DNA of 64,000 nucleotides, from contig OZ255837.1 of the NCBI GenBank assembly GCA_965277745.1, positions 62,001 through 126,000 on the forward strand, in the 5' to 3' direction. The notes under the pieces are model-generated. The model was not told the DNA's origin, ran no database searches, and worked only from the letters and a program-made list of their open reading frames with translations. Position 1 is the first letter of the stretch. Every line of letters starts with the position of its first letter. Source of the DNA: G965277745 sp965277745 (GTDB taxonomy: Bacteria > Pseudomonadota > Gammaproteobacteria > Cardiobacteriales > Cardiobacteriaceae). This document shows positions 46,177 through 53,104 of this stretch, piece after piece. The position numbers were made by a program, and so were the translations under genes.

Positions 46177-46761
46177 TCATCCATCGGCCCCCGTTGCCGT
46201 AGCGCCCGCGGCAGGCGGCACGATCTTCACCGCCGCGACGACAACCGGCGTTTTCGGCACATCGCGCGCGAACGGCCCGGCGGCGGTCGGCACCGCGGCG
46301 ATTTTCTCCACCACCGCCATGCCGGCGACCACTCGCCCGAAAACCGTGTAACCATAGGGATCGACACCGCCCGGATCAAGCGCGTCGTTATCGACCAGAT
46401 TGATGAAAAATTGCCCCGTCGCCGAATGCGGATCGTCGCTACGCGCCATCGCGATCGTGCCGCGCAAGTTGCGCAGGCCGTTTTGCGCTTCACTCGCGAT
46501 CGGCCCGCGCGTTGGTTTTTTCCGATAGCGTTCGTCGTAACCGCCGCCCTGGATGACGAAATCCTGGATCACGCGATGAAAAATCGTGTTGTCGTAGAAA
46601 CCGTCTCGCACATAACACAGGAAATTTTCCACTGTCGCCGGCGCCTTACGTTCGTCAAGGTCTACAAATATCCTGCCCAGGCTGGTCTCGATCGCCACAA
46701 CCGGAGCGGTGGAGACCGGCAGAGTGAGAACCGAAAGAAGCAGAAAAAACAGTTTGCGCAT
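46177..46761 (-). CDS. Peptidyl-prolyl cis-trans isomerase, cyclophilin type, exported
   Basis: 194 residues. A signal peptide is present (MRKLFFLLLSVLTLPVSTA), so this is a periplasmic PpiA-like enzyme even though its position next to lpxH is that of cytosolic ppiB in E. coli. The cyclophilin core has VENFLCYVRDGFYDNTIFHRVIQDFVIQGGG, GTIAMARSDDPHSATGQFFINL and YGYTVFGRVVAGMAVVEKI. The catalytic arginine is in FHRV. The proline- and alanine-rich C-terminus is an extension. It is divergent from cysS. Confidence 0.92.
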   Translation of the reverse strand: MRKLFFLLLSVLTLPVSTAPVVAIETSLGRIFVDLDERKAPATVENFLCYVRDGFYDNTIFHRVIQDFVIQGGGYDERYRKKPTRGPIASEAQNGLRNLRGTIAMARSDDPHSATGQFFINLVDNDALDPGGVDPYGYTVFGRVVAGMAVVEKIAAVPTAAGPFARDVPKTPVVVAAVKIVPPAAGATATGADG

Positions 46762-46772
46762 ACCACCTCCGC

Positions 46773-46800
46773 TTGCGCATGTAGCAAAGCGTTTTATACT
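46773..46800 (+). promoter_or_regulatory. Promoter candidate for cysS (TTGCGC, 16 bp, TATACT)
   Basis: TTGCGC at 46773-46778 and TATACT at 46795-46800 are 16 bases apart, about 38 bases before the cysS ATG. The match to sigma-70 is fair. Confidence 0.5.
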
Positions 46801-46838
46801 ATCAGATTTTCTACACTAACCGTGTCAGGCAAATCGTC

Positions 46839-48230
46839 ATGTCCGAACTGTGGCTCTACAACAGCCTTACCCGCGAGAAAACACGCTTCGTTCCGATCGA
46901 TCCGAAAAACGTGCGCCTTTACGTCTGCGGCATGACCGTCTATGACTACTGCCATCTCGGCCACGCCCGGGTGATGGTGGTCTTCGACCTCCTCGCGCGC
47001 CATCTGCGCCGTAAATATCCGCTCAACTACGTACGCAACATCACCGACATCGACGACAAGATCATCGCCCGCGCCGCGGCGAACGGCGAAGCGATTTCCG
47101 CGATCACGCGACGATTTATCGACGCGATGCACGAGGACGAAGCGGCGCTTGGCTGCCGCCGTCCCGATCGGGAACCACGGGCAACGGATCACGTCGCGGC
47201 GATGATCGCCCTGATCGAACGACTGATCGACAAGGGGCATGCCTATCACGCCGATAACGGGGATGTCTATTTCGCGGTACGCAGCTTCCATGGTTACTGC
47301 AAACTCACCCAACGTAATATCGACGATCTGCGCGCCGGCGAACGCGTCGCGATCAACGACGCGAAGCGCGATCCGCTTGATTTCGTCCTCTGGAAAGCGG
47401 CCAAGCCGGGGGAACCGAGCTGGGAAAGCCCATGGAGCGCCGGCCGCCCCGGCTGGCACATCGAATGCTCGGCGATGAGCGAGCGTGAACTCGGCCGCTC
47501 TTTCGATCTCCACGGCGGCGGCATGGATCTCAAATTTCCCCACCATGAATGTGAAATTGCCCAAAGCGAATGTGCCTACGGTCATCAACATGTCAACTAC
47601 TGGGTGCATAACGGCTTCGTGCAGATCGACCGCGAGAAAATGAGTAAATCGCTGGGCAATTTTTTCACTGTCCGCGAACTGCTCGGCAAATTCCCCGGCG
47701 AAGTCATCCGCTTTTTCATTCTCCAAAGCCACTACCGCAGCCCGCTCAACTACAGCGAAAGCGGACTCGAAGAAGCGCACAAGGCGCTCACCCGTCTGTA
47801 CGGCGCGTTGCAACCGTACGACCCCGTTGTGGCGGAAAATACCGCGCCAGAGGGGAAAATAGCCGCGGCCTTCGAAGCGGCGATGAACGACGATCTCAAC
47901 ACACCGCGCGCTCTTGCGCTTCTTTTCGAGACGGTAAAGGCGCTCAACAAGCCTTCCGTTCATGGCAAAAATACCCGCGAAGACGCGAGCACCTTGTATG
48001 TTCTCGGCCGCCGTCTCGGCCTTTTCGCGTACAGCCCGAACGCTTTCCTCAAAGGTAAAGCCACTTCTGAGGAAAACGATGAAATCGCGATCGAGGCATT
48101 GCTGGAGGCGCGCCTCGCCGCCAGGAAAGCGGGGGATTTCGCACGCGCCGACGCCCTTCGCGACGAACTCGCCGCCAAAGGGGTTGTCCTGAAAGACACT
48201 CGCGACGGTACCCAATGGCACTATAAATGA
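46839..48230 (+). CDS. cysS: Cysteinyl-tRNA synthetase
   Basis: 463 residues, matching the usual 460. Class I features: LYVCGMTVYDYCHLGHAR with the zinc-binding Cys30 and the HIGH-like HLGH at 39-42, NYVRNITDIDDKII, the GWHIECSAMS zinc region, GGGMDLKFPHHECEIAQSE with further zinc ligands, and the KMSKS loop in REKMSKSLGNFF. It charges tRNA-Cys. The end (GVVLKDTRDGTQW) is the normal C-terminal signature. Confidence 0.97.
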   Translation: MSELWLYNSLTREKTRFVPIDPKNVRLYVCGMTVYDYCHLGHARVMVVFDLLARHLRRKYPLNYVRNITDIDDKIIARAAANGEAISAITRRFIDAMHEDEAALGCRRPDREPRATDHVAAMIALIERLIDKGHAYHADNGDVYFAVRSFHGYCKLTQRNIDDLRAGERVAINDAKRDPLDFVLWKAAKPGEPSWESPWSAGRPGWHIECSAMSERELGRSFDLHGGGMDLKFPHHECEIAQSECAYGHQHVNYWVHNGFVQIDREKMSKSLGNFFTVRELLGKFPGEVIRFFILQSHYRSPLNYSESGLEEAHKALTRLYGALQPYDPVVAENTAPEGKIAAAFEAAMNDDLNTPRALALLFETVKALNKPSVHGKNTREDASTLYVLGRRLGLFAYSPNAFLKGKATSEENDEIAIEALLEARLAARKAGDFARADALRDELAAKGVVLKDTRDGTQWHYK

Positions 48231-48579
48231 TAAAGCCGCGCTTGACGCCGATTGCCTGCGAGAAATCGGCACGCTTCCTCTTGGCGAACAATACCGGACA
48301 GAGCGGCAGACGCGATATCGAAGCGATGCGCCGTTCCCGTTTCTTTTGGAGCGGCGCAGGCGAAACCGCTTTCCTGTTGCCAACGAGCGGAAAAGAGGCG
48401 GATGATTGCCGCTGCAAACGCGACAATTCACGGCGAACGCGCCGGGCAGTGGCCACATGGCGCGCGATACGCGGTGAAGCAACACCCCCTGATGGTTGCT
48501 CTTGATGTCCACGTCATCGCGAAAAAGCGATCGCTGTGTCCTGGAAAACCCGCCAAAATCACCAGAAAAAGGAGCGTGC
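48231..48579. other. Spacer of 349 bp without a supported gene
   Basis: It lies between cysS and hemG. Nothing recognisable; an in-frame extension of hemG to 48496 has no homology and is not used. Confidence 0.4.
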
Positions 48580-49128
48580 ATGCCCCGTATCTTAATCCTC
48601 TACCAGACCACCGACGGTCACACGCGAACGATTTGCGAACGCCTTGCCGAAGCACTGCCTGCGGAAGCAGCAATCACCCTGGCCAATCTCGATGAAATGA
48701 CGCTACCCGTGGCGGCCTTGCTCGCGGCACAGGATATCGTCGTAATCGGTGCCAGCATCCGCTACGGCAAGCATCGCCCGCAAGTAGCGGCGTTCCTTGG
48801 CGCGTACCGGAAAATTCTCGAAAAGAAGCGAACGGCGCTGTTTTCAGTGAGCATCGTCGCACGCAAGCCAACGCGCAACCGCCCGGAGAACAACCGCTAC
48901 TTGCAAAAATTACTGCGACAGATCGGCTGGCGGCCAAACTTGCTCGCCGTCTTCGCCGGACGGCTCGATTACCCGCATTATCGCTTTTTCGACCGCCTGA
49001 TGATCCAGTTGATTATGAAACTGACCGGCGGCCCGACCGATCGCCACGGAACCTATGAATTCACCGACTGGCAGGAAGTAGCGGCTTTCGCGGTAAGCAT
49101 TGCCGGCAAGGCCGAAAAAACACTGTGA
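48580..49128 (+). CDS. hemG: Menaquinone-dependent protoporphyrinogen IX dehydrogenase HemG
   Basis: 182 residues. HemG is a flavodoxin-like FMN enzyme oxidising protoporphyrinogen IX in haem synthesis, passing electrons to the respiratory chain. MPRILILYQTTDGHTRTI is the FMN phosphate loop. VIGASIRYGKHRPQVAAFL, SVSIVARKPTRNRPENNRY and the family-specific KLTGGPTDRHGTYEFTDW follow. The ATG at 48580 has AAGGAG upstream. This complements hemL elsewhere in the window. Confidence 0.93.
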   Translation: MPRILILYQTTDGHTRTICERLAEALPAEAAITLANLDEMTLPVAALLAAQDIVVIGASIRYGKHRPQVAAFLGAYRKILEKKRTALFSVSIVARKPTRNRPENNRYLQKLLRQIGWRPNLLAVFAGRLDYPHYRFFDRLMIQLIMKLTGGPTDRHGTYEFTDWQEVAAFAVSIAGKAEKTL

Positions 49129-49479
49129 CTGTCGACCGCCTTTTCCGAATATCCGGTCTTCATCTCGTCCGTTCGCTGCGCGCCGTGATAGCCAGCGCCC
49201 GCAAAGCGCCGCGAGCGAACAATGTTCGCGTAACCGGGTAATCCCCTATAAAATACGCAGCGAACACGACAAGGTGTTCCCCTCTCACTTCCCGCCGGAA
49301 TCGCTTCGGCGATGGTGCGCAAATAAGCCTCTTTCCATGAGCGGGCGATTCCGGTTGTCCGTCACTGGGAAATGCGTTCCCCTTTGTTCCTTGAGTTCCC
49401 GTCAGCACGAGGAAAACACACTTGTTGACAAGCGCCACAGGCTCTACAATGACCTTCTTCCATCCCCCAGGACAGTTCC
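49129..49479. promoter_or_regulatory. Spacer with promoter candidate for suhB
   Basis: 351 bases without a gene. TTGTTG at 49422-49427 and TACAAT at 49445-49450, 17 bases apart, give a start point about 22 bases before the suhB ATG. The rest shows nothing recognisable. Confidence 0.45.
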
Positions 49480-50322
49480 ATGCATCCGATGCTCACTATC
49501 GCCCGCCGCGCCGCCGAAGAAGCGGGCCGCATCATCCAACGCGGGTATCGCGATCTCGACAAGCTGCAAATTCACGAAAAAGGCCGTGGCGATCTGGTCA
49601 GCGCCGTGGATCAGCAGTCCGAACGGATGATCTGCCAGATACTGGCGGAAAAATACCCCGATCATGACATTCTCGGAGAAGAATTCGGCTTGCATCGGGG
49701 CGCCGCCGCGACAAGCGAATATCGCTGGGTGATCGACCCGCTAGACGGCACCGCCAATTTCCTGCACGGCTTGCCGCATTTCGCCGTTTCCATCGCGGCG
49801 CTCAAACAGGGCAGGCCGGAAGTCGCCGTGGTCTACAACCCGATCAGTGACCACTGGTTCAGCGCCGCACGCGGTCAAGGCGCGCAATGCAACGGCCAAC
49901 GCATCCGCGTCAACCGACAACGCGATCCGACGCGTGCCGTCGTCGCCACCGGTTTCCCTTTTCGCGACAGTGAACAGCTGCCGCAAGTGCTCGCCTATGT
50001 CAGCTCCGTGCTCGGTGATTTCAGCGACCTGCGACGTCTCGGCTCCGCCGCGCTGGATCTTTGCTATGTCGCCTGCGGTTGGCAGGACGCCTATTTCGAA
50101 AGCACCTTGCACGCCTGGGATATCGCCGCCGGTGTCCTGATCGCGCAGGAAGCCGGAGCGATCGTCACCGACTACGGCGGTGAGCAGAAAATGTTCGAAA
50201 ATGGCACCGTGCTCGCGGCAAATCCCTTGTTGTATCCCCTGCTCGACAAGGCGCTGCGTCGTGCCCGCCTCTCTGCCGTAACCGAAAAAGGAAGAGAAGA
50301 CAGCGCTATCTCCGAGGGATGA
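49480..50322 (+). CDS. suhB: Inositol-1-monophosphatase family protein SuhB
   Basis: 280 residues. SuhB has inositol monophosphatase activity and also acts as a factor in rRNA transcription antitermination. Mg-binding motifs: GDLVSAVDQQSE, ILGEEFG, WVIDPLDGTANFLHGLPHFAVSI, and the C-terminal STLHAWDIAAGVLIAQEAGAIVTDYGG. The N-terminus (MHPMLTIARRAAEEAG) matches SuhB rather than CysQ. It is followed by argE on the same strand. Confidence 0.94.
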   Translation: MHPMLTIARRAAEEAGRIIQRGYRDLDKLQIHEKGRGDLVSAVDQQSERMICQILAEKYPDHDILGEEFGLHRGAAATSEYRWVIDPLDGTANFLHGLPHFAVSIAALKQGRPEVAVVYNPISDHWFSAARGQGAQCNGQRIRVNRQRDPTRAVVATGFPFRDSEQLPQVLAYVSSVLGDFSDLRRLGSAALDLCYVACGWQDAYFESTLHAWDIAAGVLIAQEAGAIVTDYGGEQKMFENGTVLAANPLLYPLLDKALRRARLSAVTEKGREDSAISEG

Positions 50323-50354
50323 CGATTGCGCCTTTGGCGGGTATCTTATCACTT

Positions 50355-50379
50355 GTCGGTGACACAGGCATTCACCGAC
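50355..50379 (+). repeat. Hairpin between suhB and argE
   Basis: GTCGGTGA (50355-50362) pairs with TCACCGAC (50372-50379) around a 9-base loop. No T-run follows, so it is not a classic terminator; it may separate the suhB and argE messages. Confidence 0.4.
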
Positions 50380-50414
50380 GCGACGCCCTCATGGCGCTTA
50401 CTTAAGGAACTCGT

Positions 50415-51617
50415 ATGCAAGCCCTATCTTACGCCGAAATCCTCGCTCGCCTGGTCGCTTTCCCCACCGTCTCGAGCGAAAGCAATCTCGATCTGATCGA
50501 CTGGATCGAATCGTATCTCGCCCCCCATGGGGTGTATGTCGAACGCATCGAGGACGGACAGGAGGCGAAAGCTTCCCTGCTCGTGCGCATCGGGCCGCAG
50601 GCCCCTGGTGGCCTGATTTTTTCCGGTCATAGCGACGTCGTTCCGGTCGCCGGGCAACAGTGGCACGAGGATCCGTTCCAGATGACGAGAAAAGGCGGGA
50701 AATTCATCGGTCGCGGCGTCTGCGACATGAAAGGCTTTCTCGCCTGCGCGCTGTCAAACCTCCCGCATTGGACAGCACAAGATCTCAAGCAGCCGGTCTA
50801 CTTCGCTTTCTCATATGACGAGGAGACCGGCTGCGACAAGGTACCGTTTCTCATCGAACGCCTGCGCGCGCTCGACGCCCGGCACGCCTGGGCGATCATC
50901 GGCGAACCGTCCCTGCTGCAACCGGTCGTCGCGCATAAGGGCATCGTCAATCTGCGCACCACCGTGACCGGAAAGTCCGCGCATTCCTCGCAGATTCTCC
51001 ACCAGGGCATTTCCGCGGTACACGCGGCGAGCAAGCTGGTTACCGCGCTCGAGGGGATTATGGGCGATCTCATCGCCGCCGGGGAAATCGACGAATCATT
51101 CAACGTGGCGCACAGTTCCTTGCACGTCGGGACGATCCACGGCGGCATCGCTCATAACGTCCTCGCCCGTGAATGCGTCATCAATTGGGAAATCCGCAAT
51201 CTGCCAAGCCAGCCGATGGACGCCTTGCTCGCCCGCGTCGAACGCTGCGAAGCGCGCCTCGTCGAGGCGAACCCCGGCCTCGGCATCGACACCGTCGCGA
51301 CCTCGCCGATCGTGCCGGGGCTCGAAAACCGGGCGAACGCCGGGCTGCTCGATCTGGTCATGGCCCATTTGCCGGCCGGCAGCGGGAAAAGCTCGGTTGC
51401 CTATGCCAGCGAAGCGGGGCATTTTCAAAAAAACGGCTTCTCGACCCTCATCCTCGGACCAGGCAGTATCGCCCAGGCACATCAGGGCGACGAATGGATC
51501 GCCGTCGAACAACTCGATGCCTGCGTCTTGCTGATGCGTAAACTGGTTACGGCCCGTTGCCTGAGATCACTCGCCGAGGAAACTGCAAACATCGGTGGTC
51601 GCGGAAATTCGATTTAA
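50415..51617 (+). CDS. argE: Acetylornithine deacetylase
   Basis: 400 residues of the M20 peptidase family. ArgE removes the acetyl group from N-acetylornithine in arginine synthesis. Metal-site motifs: FSGHSDVVPVAGQQWHEDPF, GRGVCDMKGFLAC, FSYDEETGCDKV, the dimerisation-domain HIS-like IHGGIAHNVLARECVINWEIR, and LGPGSIAQAHQGDEWI with the last metal ligand. DapE is the alternative, but the IHGG-AHNVLA block and length favour ArgE. An IS element begins seven bases after its stop codon without damaging the gene. Confidence 0.92.
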   Translation: MQALSYAEILARLVAFPTVSSESNLDLIDWIESYLAPHGVYVERIEDGQEAKASLLVRIGPQAPGGLIFSGHSDVVPVAGQQWHEDPFQMTRKGGKFIGRGVCDMKGFLACALSNLPHWTAQDLKQPVYFAFSYDEETGCDKVPFLIERLRALDARHAWAIIGEPSLLQPVVAHKGIVNLRTTVTGKSAHSSQILHQGISAVHAASKLVTALEGIMGDLIAAGEIDESFNVAHSSLHVGTIHGGIAHNVLARECVINWEIRNLPSQPMDALLARVERCEARLVEANPGLGIDTVATSPIVPGLENRANAGLLDLVMAHLPAGSGKSSVAYASEAGHFQKNGFSTLILGPGSIAQAHQGDEWIAVEQLDACVLLMRKLVTARCLRSLAEETANIGGRGNSI

Positions 51618-51623
51618 CTTAGC
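51618..51623 (+). repeat. Left copy of the target-site duplication CTTAGC
   Basis: CTTAGC directly follows the argE TAA and abuts the left terminal repeat of the element. The second copy is at 52732-52737. Confidence 0.8.
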
Positions 51624-52731
51624 TGTCGTGTCCCGCGTAAATATATTCCAACTAGAACCTTCAGACTGATACATTGTAGGGCCCTGCTTCTTGATGTAGT
51701 CAAAGCGAAGCGTCTGTCACCGGAGACCAGGAGTTGGCAAATGAATATTCGGCTACACAGAAATGCCAGAACCACGCCAGCGATTCGCATGGAAATACAA
51801 CGGGCTCCAAGCTCGATCAGTGACCGATCTCTGGCCAGAAAGTACAACTTGCGGCGTGCGACCATGGGTCAATGGCGCAAGCGCAACACGGTGGAAGACG
51901 GTTCACACCGTCCTCACAAGCTGCATACACAGCTCAGTCCCGCTGAAGAATGACTGGTGGTTGAGATTCGCAAATTGTTCTTTCTTTCGTTAGATGACTT
52001 ATTGGTGGTGGTCCATGAGTTCATCAATCAAAAGGTATCGCGCTCGGGCCTGGACCGTTGCTTACGCCGCCACGGCGTCTCGAATCTCAAGGTGCTGATA
52101 CACGCTCAGCAAGCTGATGAGCCAAAAGCGAAACCCGAGAAGCAAACATTCAAAGAGTACCAGCCGGGCTTTGTTCACAATGATGGGAAGTACCTACCCA
52201 AAATGGCTGACGAACCCAAGCGGCGTGACCTATTTGCCGCGATTGATCGAGCCACACGCTGGGTGTACGTGGAGTTACTCGACGACAAAAGCGCCGTCAG
52301 TGCCAAAGGGTACCTTGAACGGTTAATCGAACAGGCGCCCATGAAGATTCAGAAGGTTTTAACAGACAATGGCAAGGAGTTCACAGATCGATTTGTCGCC
52401 ACTGGGGAGTGCAAGGCTACCGGTAACCATATATTTGATCAAGTATGCAGTATCAATGGCATTGAGCACCGTCTGATCAGGCCTTGACACCCGCAAACGA
52501 ACGGCATGATCGAACGATTCAATGGCCGAATCGGTGACATACTCAATACCACACGCTTTGACAGTTCGCAGGAACTGGAACAAACGCTGATCGACTATGC
52601 CAAGCGATATAATCACTTCATGCCACAGAAGGCACTGAACCGGAGCCCGTCTGTAGATGCTTTGAAAAAATGGCAAAAGACTCATCCAGAGTTATTTCGA
52701 AAGCATGTTTATAAACTCACGGGACTTGACA
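51624..52731 (+). mobile_element. Decayed IS481-family element with clear ends
   Basis: 1108 bp. The left end TGTCGTGTCCCGCG (51624-51637) and the right end, as reverse complement, TGTCAAGTCCCGTG (52718-52731) agree at 11 of 14 positions. A 6-base duplication CTTAGC flanks both ends. The transposase within has two nonsense codons, so the copy is dead unless helped in trans. Its ends and protein differ from the element at 25556-26564, so the two are separate IS481-family types. Confidence 0.88.
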
Positions 52732-52736
52732 CTTAG
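51741..52736 (+). pseudogene. IS481-family transposase with two in-frame stop codons
   Basis: One continuous frame of 331 codons encodes a family-typical protein: N-terminal helix-turn-helix (ISDRSLARKYNLRRATMGQWRKR), SLDDLLVVVHEFINQ, the integrase core with D in FVHNDGKYLPKM, D in VLTDNGKEFTDRF, and E in NGMIERFNGRIGDIL. It is broken by TGA at 51951-51953 (after LSPAEE) and by TGA at 52485-52487 (after HRLIRP), the latter a one-base change from CGA. No frameshift is present, so decay is recent. The final TAG (52734-52736) lies in the flanking target duplication, outside the element. Confidence 0.9.
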
Positions 52737-52737
52737 C
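52732..52737 (+). repeat. Right copy of the target-site duplication CTTAGC
   Basis: It matches 51618-51623 exactly and abuts the right terminal repeat. It supplies the stop codon of the transposase frame. Confidence 0.8.
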
Positions 52738-53104
52738 AAACATATCGCTACCGTAATATCTTCCATCTTTTTTTACGATCGAGAAGAGGGAAGGAATATA
52801 AAAAAACGCTTTTCTTTCATGCTTTTCGCCGCAACGCTTGCCATGCGCGCCGCCGATCGGCGCGATATCCGGGAATGTCTCGCCCCGCCGACCCGGGCGG
52901 CGGCTATAATTTCACCTGCCGCAATGTCGTGAAGCTGCTACGCAAAGAAAAATTCATCTCTCACTCCATTCAGACCGTGAACATGGCCGGGGCCGGCGGC
53001 AGGGTGGCGTTTTCCCATGTCGTTGCCAAACGTGGAACAGACAACGGTCTGTTCGTCGCCGCGTCGAGCGCCAGCCGCTCCACCCAGAAGCGATCCGCGT
53101 GCGA
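52738..53104. other. Spacer of 367 bp without a supported gene
   Basis: It is the original sequence downstream of argE before the insertion, ending at the stop of the convergent FAD/Fe-S dehydrogenase gene. A TATAAT occurs near 52914, but without -35 or gene context. Confidence 0.4.

Noticed and set aside
46794..48581. A long antisense frame over cysS
   Set aside because: CysS is unmistakable on the plus strand; the antisense frame has no known motif.
50355..50379. Rho-independent terminator after suhB
   Set aside because: The hairpin is good, but no T-run follows it.
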